A stretch of DNA of 64,000 bases from Ktedonobacter racemifer DSM 44963 (lineage in GTDB: Bacteria; Chloroflexota; Ktedonobacteria; Ktedonobacterales; Ktedonobacteraceae): assembly GCF_000178855.1 (NCBI RefSeq), contig NZ_ADVG01000003.1, positions 2,529,341 to 2,593,340 on the forward strand. The letters run 5' to 3'. This document shows positions 25,725 to 35,809 of the stretch, in pieces. Within the stretch, counting starts at the first letter, position 1. Every line of letters begins with the position of its first letter. Under the pieces are notes generated by a model. The model did not search any database. It was not told the origin of the DNA and saw only the letters and a list, made by a program, of their open reading frames with translations. The position numbers and the translations under genes were made by a program.

Positions 25725-26521
25725 GACCCAAGGATGGCCATGGCAAGAAGAGCATATCTTTCGCGACGATGGCTACAGTGGTGCGAAGCTTCGTCGTCCC
25801 GGCCTTGATCGATTGCGGGAGCAAGTAGGACGTGCCATGTTTGATCGAGTCGTCTTGACGGCTCCTGATCGCCTCGCTCGCAATTACGTTCATCAAATGC
25901 TCCTCATTGAAGAATTTGAACGTGGAGGCTGCCAGGTGGAATTTGTGGATCGACCGATGAGCCATGATCCCCATGATCAACTCCTGCTCCCGCATTCGTG
26001 GAGCTGTGTCCGAGTATGAACGGAATTTGATTGCAGAACGGATGAGGCGAGGCCGACGGCAGAAGTATCTGGCAGGTGGACTGCTTCCCTGGACCCGTGC
26101 GCCCTATGGCTATCGGGTTGATCCTGCCCACCCCCGTGATCCGGCGGGGGTTCGCCTCGAAGCAACAGAGGCGGCAGTCGTGGCAGAACTGTTCTCTAAC
26201 TATCTGCAAGAGGGGAAGAGCTTAAAGGCCGAGACCCAACGTCTAACGAGCCTGGGCGTTGCCAGTCCTGCAGGAAGAACACGATGGAACCAGGCAACCG
26301 TCCGAGGCATTCTCACCAATCCTGTCTATACTGGAACGGTCTACATCGGGCGCAGCCGCCCTACGGAAGCCCGGGGACGACATTCAGCCCTGGTTCCCAT
26401 CTCTCTCCCTGACACTTTTTAGCTCATGTAGAACATCTTCAAAGAGGGAAGAAGTGAAGGGAGAGGCGTATCTAGACTCTGATATAATGAACAGCGAAAT
26501 GAAGGAGAGGAGCCCTACCGC

Positions 26522-26935
26522 ATGAGTGAGAACTGCATTTTTTGCCAGATTATTCACCATCAAGCCCCAGCCTATGTGGTGACAGAAGATGAGCACATTA
26601 TCGTCTTTCTTTCCAAAGAAAATCACCCGCTGGTCGTGCCCAAGCAACATATTCCCACTATTTATTCCTTGGATGACGTAACTGGTGCCCACATCATGAG
26701 AGCAGCAAGAGAGATCGCTCGTGCTGTCAAACTGGGACTGGAGTGCGAAGGGATTTACCTGACGCAAGCTAATGAGTCAGCTGCTGGTCAAGAGGTCTTC
26801 CACTTTCATCTGCATATCTACCCTCGCTGGCGCGCTGTCGATTTTCGCTCACAGCAGACCGCCCACCACATCAGCAAGGCAGACAAGCAGGAGACCTTGC
26901 AGAAGATCACCGCATCCCTGTACAGAGAGCAATAG
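26522..26935 (+). CDS. HIT-family hydrolase, IS passenger
   Basis: 137 residues. HIT fold with FCQIIHHQAPAYVV, HPLVVPKQHI and the active-site HFHLHIYPRW (His-x-His-x-His). A TATAAT box at 26483-26488 and a GGAG site precede it, so it has its own promoter inside the IS. Probable nucleotide hydrolase/transferase. It is distinct from the chromosomal-type copy at 23922 (longer C-terminus there), so it is not a simple duplication. Confidence 0.9.
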   Translation: MSENCIFCQIIHHQAPAYVVTEDEHIIVFLSKENHPLVVPKQHIPTIYSLDDVTGAHIMRAAREIARAVKLGLECEGIYLTQANESAAGQEVFHFHLHIYPRWRAVDFRSQQTAHHISKADKQETLQKITASLYREQ

Positions 26936-26945
26936 TCTCGGCGCA

Positions 26946-28073
26946 TCAAAAGCGAAGAGAAAAACGCCATTTGACCGACGAACCTCGAAATAATAAACAT
27001 TTCTTACGTTCGCAGAGACGAGAGGAGTTGCCCGCAAGATCTAACAGATACAGCCTGCCAATGCGGAAAATGCTCTTGTCGCGGCGGTCATGGCGATCAT
27101 GGCGATCGCGTTTGCCATGATGCATACAGGAGGCAGCCCCATGAACCAGCCACCAGACGGCGAGAAAGAGCACGAGCAGCATCCGATCGATGCGATCCAA
27201 CCGGCGCACATGACAGCTTTCCCACTGCCACCCACGACTCTTCAAATCCTGGAAGGTGGATTCCACTCGCCACCGCAAGCGATACTCTCGCAAGCGGGCT
27301 CCACCTGTGGGACGGTCAGAAATGACCAGCAGAGCTTCTTCCTCATGCGGGTCCCAATAGGCACTCAGGTTGGTCTCAAGCTGTTCCTCCTGCCATAACC
27401 GAACGCGTCCATAAAACCGCGAGCCTTGCGTGGCGACCACATCGCAGACCCGACGAGAAGGCAAGAGATGACCAGCAGGCGCGTAGGGCTGGCAGGTATG
27501 ATGGGCACAAATTCTGAAGAGGTAACGCCAGCCGTATTTCTGACAAAGAGCGACCATCGGAGAGCAGCCAAATGCGCTATCGCCAAGCACAGTGCATTTG
27601 GCCTCGCCGATGTGAGGAGCCAGTCGCTTGAACAGCTCTTCAATGCACTCCCACAAGCCTTGATCCCACCTTTGCCAGCCTGGCATGACTTTCCATACCA
27701 GCGGTAAAACGCGAGAATGGTGCAGCAGACCGATGTAAATCACTTGCGCATGCTCTTCATAGGAGGTGAGATCGATGACCAGGCGCAACGGGCCTCGCCG
27801 AAAAAAGGGCAGCACTTGGGCAAGCAGCGCGTCCCAGGTCTTCTCCGTCTCAATACGCTCATTGCTTAAAAAGCGCTCCAGACGACGCTCGATGCTACTC
27901 GCCTTCGCTTCACTCTTGGCTAACAGCTCTTCGGCCACGACCGGGATCACCAGACTCCGGGCTTTGATCACTCCGACCACAAACAGCGCAAGCGTTTTGC
28001 TTTGATGCCCATGCAAGTGCGTAAAAAATTCCTTGACCTGGTCCTGCCACACAGTCCATAATGGATTCCTCAT
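26946..28073 (-). CDS. IS4-family transposase
   Basis: 375 residues. DDE core: LRLVIDLTSYEEH (first Asp), CTVLGDSAFGCSPMV (second Asp) and the YREK-like YRLRWRVESTFQDLKSRG (Glu). It ends with a basic tail rich in His/Asp/Arg repeats (KRDRHDRHDRRDKS). It catalyses movement of the 26401-28252 element; borders and target duplication are intact, so it was recently active. Confidence 0.93.
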   Translation of the reverse strand: MRNPLWTVWQDQVKEFFTHLHGHQSKTLALFVVGVIKARSLVIPVVAEELLAKSEAKASSIERRLERFLSNERIETEKTWDALLAQVLPFFRRGPLRLVIDLTSYEEHAQVIYIGLLHHSRVLPLVWKVMPGWQRWDQGLWECIEELFKRLAPHIGEAKCTVLGDSAFGCSPMVALCQKYGWRYLFRICAHHTCQPYAPAGHLLPSRRVCDVVATQGSRFYGRVRLWQEEQLETNLSAYWDPHEEEALLVISDRPTGGARLREYRLRWRVESTFQDLKSRGWQWESCHVRRLDRIDRMLLVLFLAVWWLVHGAASCMHHGKRDRHDRHDRRDKSIFRIGRLYLLDLAGNSSRLCERKKCLLFRGSSVKWRFSLRF

Positions 28074-29083
28074 GGAGATTGTCCTCTTTCAGCTCACATT
28101 TCTGCTTGTAGGACGATCTCTTCTGTTCGCCGACCTCTTCCCAGACACAAAAGTCCTCTCTCAAGCTGCCAGGTACTCGGTGACGCGTGCGTCTCGCCCC
28201 TTTTGCTCTTATTTACTCGTTATCTTCCATTGAAAAAGTGTCAGGGAGAGAGCTGGTTCCCATTGGTCGAGGCCGGGGAGGCCATGTCCAGACGAGCCAG
28301 GAGGAATGGACTGCTGTCACTCAGGTTCCAGCAGTCATCACCCAGGAGCAATTTGATCTGGTGCAGCAAAAACTTGCTCACAATCAGCAATTTGCCCGCC
28401 GCAACAACACCGCCTACCCCTACCTCCTGCGTGCCATGGTCAGTTGTGGGATGTGTCGGCTTGGCTGTATTGGTCGAAGTAGCCGCGGAGGCTATGCCTA
28501 CTACGTCTGTGTAGGCAAAAGCCATGGAACTATCTCGCACCGGGATGAAAAATGTTCAGCACGCTCGGTTCCTGCTGACCAACTCGATGAACTGGTCTGG
28601 CAAGATGTCTGCGAGATGCTGACGCATCCCGGCGCCATTGCCACTGCGCTCTATCGGGCTCAAGGTGGGCTGTGGCTTCCTCAAGAACTGCAAGCTCGCC
28701 GGGAGAATCTACGCAAGGCACGAGTCAGCTTGGAACAGCAGATGGAACGGTTAACCGATGCGTACCTGGCCAATGTGCTTCAACTTGAAGAATACAAGAG
28801 GCGCAGGCTTGAATTGGAACAGCGCTTGTCCGTGATTGCTGAACAAAAACGGCAACTGGAAGCGAATGTGGGGCATCACGATCAACTTGCAGGGATGGTC
28901 CAATCGATTGAAGCATTCTGCCAGCGCGTCCAACAAGGGCTCAACGAGGCCACGTTTGAACAAAAACGCCAACTCATCGAGCTGTTAGTTGACCGTGTCG
29001 TGGTCACCGGGGAAGAGGTGGAGATCCGCTACGTGATCCCCCTCTCTCCCACGAGTGAGCAGATTCGTTTTTGTCATTTGCGA

Positions 29084-29490
29084 TTAGACTATTTCGATAG
29101 ACCAGTGGTCTCTGACGAGCCGGAGCAGACGTTCTGGTGGAGCATGCTGCATCGAGAGACTACTCAGCCCATACACCACTTCATGGCGAAGTTGATGGGT
29201 TTTCAAGAGGCGTATGCTTCGTTTGAGGCGAAACACCTGCTCGACGCCTTCCCACTCGTCTTCCAGCCAGTCATTGAGATCGGGGCTACAGGTGATTTGG
29301 CGATGCTCCAGGCGCCCATGACCTTTCTCCCAGGTTTCGGCCTGCTGCCATCGCCGTCGATCAGGGCGAGGGTCCTCAAAGAGATCGGCAATATCCTCGT
29401 GGAGGGTAGGCTGGTTCTCCTTGGCGATCAGGAGATAGTCCCCAGCTAGTCGATGGATGCACGCACACAGTGCCCGTTGGGTATGCATCG
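29084..29490 (-). pseudogene. ISAs1 transposase internal fragment
   Basis: Reads RLAGDYLLIAKENQPTLHED, WEKGHGRLEHRQITC and RLVRDHWSIE: the central and late part of an ISAs1 transposase. The N-terminal third and everything after HWSIE are missing. It forms the junction that truncates the serine recombinase gene. Confidence 0.8.
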
Positions 29491-29683
29491 CATCCAGGGG
29501 AGAGGGTCGGGATCTGGCTAACCTCTGTCTGACACCTGCTTGAGTTTGGCTGATACCTGCCCCTGAGCAGTCAGGGAGGGAGAAGATCGGTGTACTGGTC
29601 CTCTTGACCTGGAAGGAACAGCGCGAAGAGCCATATGGTCAACTCTTCGCGCGTTTTCTTGTTTTCGCGACTGGAAGCCGTGT

Positions 29684-30580
29684 TTAGTGGGGGCGCTGGC
29701 CGTAGGCGGCGTAGAAGACAGAGGTTGGGTGTAGTTCCTCCCATTCTTGATGCTGGAGGAGGATGTTTTTCTCGTATTCTTCGGGCGAGATGCCTAGCTG
29801 TGAGGTGATGAGTGGCTTCATAGCCTGATAGGCTGAATTGATGTTGGCGGCCATCATGGAGCCTACGCGCCCACCCCATTGGCCCATGGGAACGGTGACG
29901 CTGCGCGTGACAACGTTTTGTAGGCCCGCATTATTGAGATACGTACCAAGGTTAGGCACCTGAGAGGAATCGATGCCACGGCGTTTGCTAACCTCGATGA
30001 TCCACTGGCCCATGCGTTGGGTGGCAGGACCCGCGTTGCGTGCCTGGATCTCGGACTCCACAAGCTCAATCCAGCCGCCGGGACGCGCCACACGCACCAG
30101 TTCAAGTAGTTCACTTGGCCATGAGTGCGCTGGAATGGCCAGGAAAAGTAGGCGCTGATGCACAAAATCAAAGCTACGATCGCGGAAAGGAAGCCCTTTT
30201 AAGACATCGGCCTCAACGAAGCGATAGTTTGGTTGCTTAAAACTCTTATCCGTTGTCTGTTCTACCAGGTCACAGCCTGTTACAAAGGCTTGAGGAAAGA
30301 CCTGAGCCATCTCATCGGCCCAGCGTCCTGTGCCAGCGCCGACATCGAGGATATCTTTTGGTTGAGTAATGGGTGATAGATAATTGCTCTGAAAAGCCTG
30401 GCGCAAGAGAAAATGTTGAAAGTCGAGGCGGCTAATCTCCTGCGTATCTTTAGGCAAGACATAGGGGGCGTCCGTTAAGACCTGGCGCTCTCCCAGTACC
30501 TCAAGGGGTGATGAGGAAAAAATAGTATCTTCCTTTTGTTGCTGGCTTTGTTTGCCAAATATCCTGCTTAAGAAGTTCAT
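29684..30580 (-). CDS. SAM-dependent methyltransferase
   Basis: 298 residues, class I Rossmann methyltransferase. Motif I DILDVGAGTGRWADEMA (about residue 77), the acidic residue ending strand 2 (VTGCDLVEQ), motif for adenine (FVEADVLKGLPF) and motif IV DFVHQRLLFLAIPAHSW. An N-terminal extension of about 55 residues and a C-terminal helical region probably define the substrate, which is unknown. Single gene. Confidence 0.88.
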   Translation of the reverse strand: MNFLSRIFGKQSQQQKEDTIFSSSPLEVLGERQVLTDAPYVLPKDTQEISRLDFQHFLLRQAFQSNYLSPITQPKDILDVGAGTGRWADEMAQVFPQAFVTGCDLVEQTTDKSFKQPNYRFVEADVLKGLPFRDRSFDFVHQRLLFLAIPAHSWPSELLELVRVARPGGWIELVESEIQARNAGPATQRMGQWIIEVSKRRGIDSSQVPNLGTYLNNAGLQNVVTRSVTVPMGQWGGRVGSMMAANINSAYQAMKPLITSQLGISPEEYEKNILLQHQEWEELHPTSVFYAAYGQRPH

Positions 30581-30650
30581 TGGACACTCTTTTCTCTATA
30601 AAATGGATGGGTAAAAGTGTTATCTACTTAGGGACTTCTCGCCACTACGT

Positions 30651-30717
30651 GGCTCGCGGGTCAAGTGTGGTGGGAATAGGCCATAGGCCTATTCCCACCA
30701 CACTTGACCCGCGAGCC
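30651..30717. repeat. Perfect long hairpin
   Basis: Two 32-bp arms (30651-30682 beginning GGCTCGCGGGTCAAG, and 30686-30717) are perfectly complementary around a 3-nt loop (ATA). It is downstream of nothing obvious and overlaps a tandem repeat. No T-tract, so not a simple terminator. Confidence 0.9.
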
Positions 30718-30796
30718 AGACTAGGGTGATGTGCAAGACCTTTCCCCACCACACTTGACCTGGACCCAGACTAGGGTGATGTGCAAGACCTTTCCC
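30693..30796. repeat. 50-bp imperfect tandem repeat
   Basis: The unit starting CCCACCACACTTGACC and containing CCAGACTAGGGTGATGTGCA occurs at 30693-30743 and 30744-30796 with few differences; the first copy overlaps the right arm of the hairpin. Confidence 0.8.
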
Positions 30797-30929
30797 TTAT
30801 TGCACAAATGGGACAGTATAGGATGATGTGCTTGTATAATGTGCCTGCTTTATTTTGGGGGCATAAAAGCAATTTTGTCAATATAGGCGTAGCCGCGTAC
30901 CAGGGCTGTTGCAAAGTCGACACCCCCAC

Positions 30930-31257
30930 TCAAGCAGCGATAGTGGACACAGCTTTGTAGAACTGATAGCTAAAGGTCCGTTGCGCATGAGCCAGATTGG
31001 CTTCACCTTGACGAGCCATCAAGCCGAGAGCAGTATTGTTGAGTAACGCGAGCTCAAGAGGAGCATGGCCCATCCGCAGTTGAGAATGATGTTCTTGCAA
31101 GGTCCGGTCTCGTCGATAGTGCAAACCATTCTCCAATGCCCCAATGTTCTCGAACCAACTCCAGAAGACGTTTGGGGGAGCATCGGAGGTGGGCAATCTC
31201 TTGCTCGATCTGCCCCTTGGCATTGATGCGTTGGCGCCAGGGGGAGGAAGTGTCCAT
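30930..31257 (-). pseudogene. ISAs1 transposase C-terminal remnant
   Basis: Frame one reads LRCSPKRLLELVREHWGI, then a single extra G shifts into ENGLHYRRDRTLQEHHSQLR and the C-terminus. This is the last third of an ISAs1 transposase with a +1 lesion exactly at the HWGI-EN junction. Confidence 0.75.
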
Positions 31258-31578
31258 GGTTGTGTGCGTAAAAGAGTGCTATATCGTAGAGATTTATGCG
31301 CGATCTGTCTGAGGGTGGACGCGCGGGGCCTCCCTTTTCCAGCATGAGGCGTGAAAGAGGTGTGTGTGCAGAGGAATGGAGTGGAGAGAGGAGTGGGCCA
31401 GGGTGTAGTGGGGTGCTGGCGCGCTGGTGAGATGCGCTATGAAGGCGTTGGTGGGAGAGAACTGCTGGAGGTGCGTGATAGGTCCTGGTGTGATATACAG
31501 GTGTAGAGGAGTGCTTTATACTCTAGCTTACTCCCCCACAAACATGTCGGGTGTGATCCATGGTTTCGTCGAAAGAGT
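31258..31578. other. Purine-biased noncoding region with repeat
   Basis: Contains ATATCGTAGAGATTTATGCGC (about 31288), closely like a sequence at 40791-40811, and the first copy (31473-31578) of a repeat found again at 33160-33263. No gene seen. Confidence 0.4.
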
Positions 31579-31603
31579 TGTTACGTACCCGATTGTATAG
31601 ACA

Positions 31604-32450
31604 CTACACAAAGGTAATAGAAGGGATGATCTCCAAAGCCTGTTGTTGAGCGAATTGCTGAGGAGAAAGATTGCCTAACCCCTCATGAGGACGGTGCTGA
31701 TTGTAAAAATTGACCCAGGTTTGTGCTGTTTGCAGGAAAGCACCAAGACTGTGATACCGATAGCGATCTGCAACAGCCAGCTTAAAGGTGCCAACAAACC
31801 GCTCGGCATAGCGCCATTGTCCGTTGGCGTCCCAGCGCGGCTCATCGAGAGGGCAAAGCCTTTTTGCAAGAGCAGACGGGGGGTCTGCTCCGCCCCAAAT
31901 TGCTTGCCCTGGTCACTATGCCAGATGCACTCAGGTGCCTCAAACGTCATCGACTGGATGGTGTCGGTGACGAGATCTGCACGCATATGGTAGTCAAAGG
32001 CCATGCCCAAAATGGCTCGGGTCTGTTTGTGCAAGGCGAAACAGCCTCGCACGCGTGAGCCAACAGCCAGGCGGACTTCCAAGATGTCCGAGAAGACGAT
32101 TTCTTTGCCCTCGACCTTCTCTGGCATGCGCAGAAGATTGGGAGCCACCTGACTGGCTTTGCCAGGATAAACATATTTTTTGCGCTTGCGGCGAGCTGCG
32201 ATGCCGTACTTGTGCATCACGCGTTTGACCCGATTTTTTCCGGTCGCAAGCAGCACGGCGAGCTTGCGGTGCCCCATGGTGTCATCGAGTTCATGAAGCT
32301 CCTCAATACGCACGGCCAGAGCCTTGTCCATCCTGGGCCGCTTTGGCTGCACGTAGAGACTACTGCGAGCCATGCCCAACGCACGAGCGAGCTGGCTCTT
32401 CTTGATCGGACTGCGCGGCGCGCACCCATCTGGCGGGCCAGTTCCACCTT
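31604..32450 (-). pseudogene. IS3-family OrfB transposase, frameshifted
   Basis: The rve-type core is present: EIVFSDILEVRLAVG (first Asp), CIWHSDQGKQFG (second Asp), then SRAGTPTDNG; after that a frame change is needed to continue YAERFVGTFKLAVADRYRYH (with Glu) to NQHRPHEGLGNLSPQQF. A second shift is needed near the N-terminus at about 32385. Even allowing one programmed shift from OrfA, OrfB is broken. Confidence 0.8.
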
Positions 32451-32461
32451 TTGATGTGCGC

Positions 32462-32758
32462 TCAGTTGCCCAACAGCCCGCGGGATTTTTTTAGCAGTTC
32501 ATTCTGCACTGTCAACTCGCCTATGATCTTTTTGAGTTCTTCGGGCGACTCGCCAGGAGCCGGAGGACTTTGCGGCTTCTTCTTGCCCTCAAAGGCCCCT
32601 GGGCCATTCTGCTGAAATTCCTGCCGCCATCGACTCAGGACGGAACTGGGCACATCGAATTTTCGGCACACGGCCTCAATGGTGGTGTCTCGTTGGAAAC
32701 TTTCCATCACCACCTTAAACGTAAACTCCGAGGTGTACTGTTTGCGCTTGCTTGTCAT
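32462..32758 (-). CDS. IS3-family OrfA
   Basis: 98 residues with a HTH_8-type helix-turn-helix (TIEAVCRKFDVPSSVLSRWR) and a C-terminal leucine-zipper-like helix (EELKKIIGELTVQNELLKKS). It normally fuses to OrfB by -1 frameshifting; the A/T-rich KKS-RG codons near 32480-32490 could be the slip site. Confidence 0.85.
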   Translation of the reverse strand: MTSKRKQYTSEFTFKVVMESFQRDTTIEAVCRKFDVPSSVLSRWRQEFQQNGPGAFEGKKKPQSPPAPGESPEELKKIIGELTVQNELLKKSRGLLGN

Positions 32759-32813
32759 GAGTTCGTACCTGCTCTCTTCGATTACTGTCTATTTTACCAG
32801 GTACGCAACAAGT

Positions 32814-34658
32814 GAGTCCTTGCGACCCGCTCTTTTTTTTGCGGGTCGCGAAGCAGATGGGGATGCGAGAGCGCGTGTTTTTGCGGGAAAGGGAGGGAGG
32901 AGCAGCAGCTGAGGGGCTGGTTGGGGGTGGAAACGTGGTTTCCAGTGAGAGGATGGAGGGAAGAGGGATGGCGCGAGATGGGACGTTCGGGCGACGCAGC
33001 CCTTGCTTTGGAGATGGGGACAGGAGGCAAAGCGTTCTCAGGCAAAATGGCAACCTGTTGCCAATGAGAGGATGGAGAGAAGAAGGGTGGCGCGCGAGGC
33101 CCACGGTTGCAGTGTGACCTGTTGTTGTGGGGATGAGGGGAGAGAGGGAGCAGGAGGAGCGTGATTGATCCTGGTGCGCTATACAAGTGTTTTGAAGTGT
33201 TTTATACTACAGACCAAACCCCACACCTATGTTGGGTGTGATCCATGTTTTTGGCGAAAGAGTGAGTCCTTGTGACTTGCTCTTTTTTTCTCGGAGCGCT
33301 TTTTCCTGGGGAAAGCGGGTCACTCTTCTTGCGCTCTTTCCCATTGATGCTTTCTGTGCTCTGTACACCCCGTTGTAGACGCAACGAGGCCCTCCTGACG
33401 CTCCCCAGCGCTGGGAGATCTCCGAACCTTGAAGTGAGCGAGTAGTGGAATTGATGGAGTTCTCGCCAATAGGAACGTACTGTATGCGCCTGGTATCGTC
33501 TCCTCAGAAATGGCAAGGTGTTGATGCGCGGGTGCTCCGGATGTGGTATATGCCAGGCGTCTGGTGCTGGTGGGGGAGTGCAGAAGAGAAGGGTGGATGG
33601 AGATGGGGGGGAGGGGAGTGAGAGGCGAGAAGAATGAAGGGGTGACAGGGAAAAGAGGGCAGTGGCGCCCCCATAGTGAGCGTGAACGTGAGCAGAGTGT
33701 TGCAATCGCGATTTTGTGTTTCTCCTACCATCTTTTCAGTGTGCCACGATCTCTGCAAGAAGCGAGGCAGGGCCTGTTCTCTTGCCCTGGTCCTGATTGT
33801 GGCTCCATTCCCTCTTGGATCGTGTTTGGCCGCTGTCAAGCCTGGCCCAGTCCACAGACACGCAGAAAGGACACGGGCGCGCCGGAATCGTGCTCCAAAC
33901 GAGCACACACGTTCGCCGTTGCCGCCGGCGCCCTGCAATTCTCTCTGCATTGGCAACAATGAGGATTTTTCTCGAGGCTTGTCCCTGCTGCTGCCAGAAT
34001 TGAGGAGAGCGTGTTGGCCTGGGAGGCACCAGGACGATGGGTGGTGGTTTTCTTTTTCCCATGTTTTCCCCATGGTTGTTCTACGCAGCGCCTGCCCTCC
34101 ACTTATGCTGCTCCCGTGTTTTTCCTACAACGTCGTGCCAAATTACGATTGCACAAAAAGGGAGCCGTTTACGCTCAAAATAGGCATGTTACATCCCTCT
34201 TTTGGTGCATTTTTGGGGAAGTGGTTGCGTTCCTTCCGATACCCGTGAGGGCGATTGTCATGCACTGGCAGGTGAGAGTGTGTGGGAAATGGTCTGGGGA
34301 TGAATGAGAGAGGTGGAGATGGCGACCTGGAGCAGAGCAAGGGCTTCTGCTATCTCCTCGGGACGAGGAACCAGGCGGGTAGCGCCCTGGGTTGAACGTT
34401 GATGGCCTGCAAGTGTTGGCGATAACGGTTGGTGGTCATTGGTGAGACCTGGAGCAGGCCTGCGAGTTCGATTTCTGTGAGTCCATCGGTGTGCGCGTAG
34501 TACAGGCGGGCACGCTGTTGTTTCTCATAGGTATGCGCCGGAAGCGGCCTGCGTTCTGATGTGGGGAAGGGGAGAGGGCGCGCATATGTAGATTTTGTAT
34601 TTGCACTGGAGTAGATGTGACTTTGCACTGGTGTGATTGCTGCAACTACCTGAGAGTG
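32814..34658. other. Long purine-biased region without convincing genes
   Basis: About 1.8 kb with many short shadow frames on both strands. It has the second copy of the 31473 repeat (33160-33290) and T-tract hairpins around 32826-32850 (GCGACCCGCTC/GCGGGTCGC). A minus frame at 34353-34550 reads LTEIELAGLLQVSPMTTNRY, a HTH-like piece, but is not called. A TTTGCACTGGAGT repeat lies at 34600-34640. Confidence 0.4.
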
Positions 34659-35809
34659 TCACAGGCCATCGGGTTGCTGTACCGGATAGAGGCGCTTCAG
34701 TTTGATGCGTGCATCCGCTGTGCGGAACTGCCAGTTGACCGTGCCCACGCGCTGATTGCGGTGATCTTGCCAGCTTTGCACCTGCCGACACAACTCCTCG
34801 ATCGTGGCAACATTGTGGGCCCTGCCGTGCCAGCACGCTCAATTCAATCTCGGCGATATTCAGCCAACTTGCGTGCTTGGGAGTGTAATGAATCTCTAAA
34901 CGATTGGCGAGAGCTTTGGCCTGCTCTGGTGGGAGGATCTCGTAGAAAGAAGCTGGAGTGTGCGTATTGAGGTTATCCATCACGATGATCACTTTAGCGG
35001 CATCGGGATACTGTTCTTCAAGAACCTCTTGCATGAAGCGCGCCCAGTCCTTCTTGGTGCGGTGCTCAGTCACTTGCAGGTAGCGCTTGCCCGCCAATGG
35101 TTCATAGGCAATAAACAGATTCGCGCTGCCTTGTTTTTCGTAGGTGTAATCTTCGCGGGCAACTTGCCCCGGTTTGGCTGGTTCAGGGGGATATTTGTCT
35201 TTGACGAGATTCTTGCCCATCTCATCCATACAGATCCTGGGCACGAAGGGATCATACGGCTGGCAGTACACATCGAGGACGTCCTCCAGGTGATAGACAA
35301 AATCCCCATCCGCCTCCTTGGGAAAACACCACGACTTTTTGCGCCAGGGCTTTAGCTCGTTTTTTTAAGCGTCTTTCTTACCGTTTCAGGGCTGATATGC
35401 TCCACATACTCCAAGCGCACCATCCGGTCAGCGAGCAGTTCCAGTGTCTAACGTTGCCGCCCATCGGGAGCCTTGCTACACGCCAGATGAATGAGTTGGG
35501 CTTCTCCCTTGCCATCCAGGCATCGGCGCTCGGGATATTCTCGTGGAAAGCTTCCAGTGAGGGCTACTTCCATATTCTCCTGGACAAACCGTTGTTTGAT
35601 GCGAATCACGGTACGGCGACTGATATCCAGCACCTCGGCAATCTGCCCATCGGTGTGGCTGGGTTCGCCTTGACATTGATCGCTCATGAGCAGCACCCGT
35701 GCCACCAGGTAGTGCTTGGCTGGAGTAGTGCTCATGCCACCATCGTTTCCAGCCATCGGCGCTGCTCTTCACTCAATCTCACTGGATAGCGGTAGTGAGA
35801 GGTCCTCAT
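34659..35809 (-). pseudogene. IS630-family transposase, multiple frameshifts
   Basis: Fragments in different frames join to one protein: HYRYPVRLSEEQRRWLETMV, STPAKHYLVARVLLMSDQC, SHTDGQIAEVLDISRRTVIR (HTH), then CMDEMGKNL (first Asp), VIIVMDNLNTHTPASFYE (second Asp), HYTPKHASWLNIAEIELSVL (Glu), and EELCRQVQSWQDHRNQR to the stop at 34659. At least four frame lesions. The 5' end overlaps the stop of the glycosyltransferase gene. Confidence 0.85.

Larger units (their letters stand above)
26401..28252. mobile_element. IS4-type element carrying a HIT gene
   Basis: Perfect 20-bp inverted repeats (CTCTCTCCCTGACACTTTTT at 26401-26420; reverse complement at 28233-28252) are flanked by an 11-bp target duplication CTGGTTCCCAT (26390-26400 and 28253-28263). 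Duplications of 10-12 bp are typical of the IS231-like branch of IS4. The 1852-bp element holds a transposase and, convergent to it, a complete HIT-family gene. The intact borders mean recent insertion. Confidence 0.95.
25630..29083 (+). pseudogene. Large serine recombinase, frameshifted and split by IS4-type element
   Basis: Starts MNIAVYVRVSTPRQTQTQTI (catalytic Ser in VRVST) after an AGGAG site. The resolvase domain continues through TAPDRLARN. At 25989-25991 one extra C shifts the frame; the next frame resumes with IRGAVSEYERNLIAERMRRG and the recombinase domain. At 26400 an IS is inserted; the gene resumes at 28264, and removing one 11-bp copy restores LVPIGRGRGGH in frame. A zinc ribbon (MVSCGMCRLGC, CSARSVP) and long coiled coil (about 28690-28900) follow. 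The end at about 29083 is joined to an ISAs1 fragment. Such enzymes integrate phages or mobile elements. Currently inactive. Confidence 0.85.
31579..32810. mobile_element. IS3-family element
   Basis: Ends TGTTACGTACC (31579) and GGTACGCAACA (to 32810) are inverted with one mismatch and are flanked by AGT on both sides (31576-31578, 32811-32813), a 3-bp target duplication as expected for IS3. The 1232-bp element encodes OrfA and a damaged OrfB. It splits a host repeat. Confidence 0.88.

Noticed and set aside
29084..29449. Continuation of the recombinase frame as a 420-aa protein
   Set aside because: The last 120 residues are the antisense of an ISAs1 transposase fragment, not recombinase sequence.
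30693..30796. Possible CRISPR repeats
   Set aside because: Only two units, 50 bp each, with no spacer of regular length and no cas gene.
33504..34248. Frames of 170-190 codons on both strands
   Set aside because: Composition is low-complexity, no ribosome site, no motif; the frames overlap each other fully.
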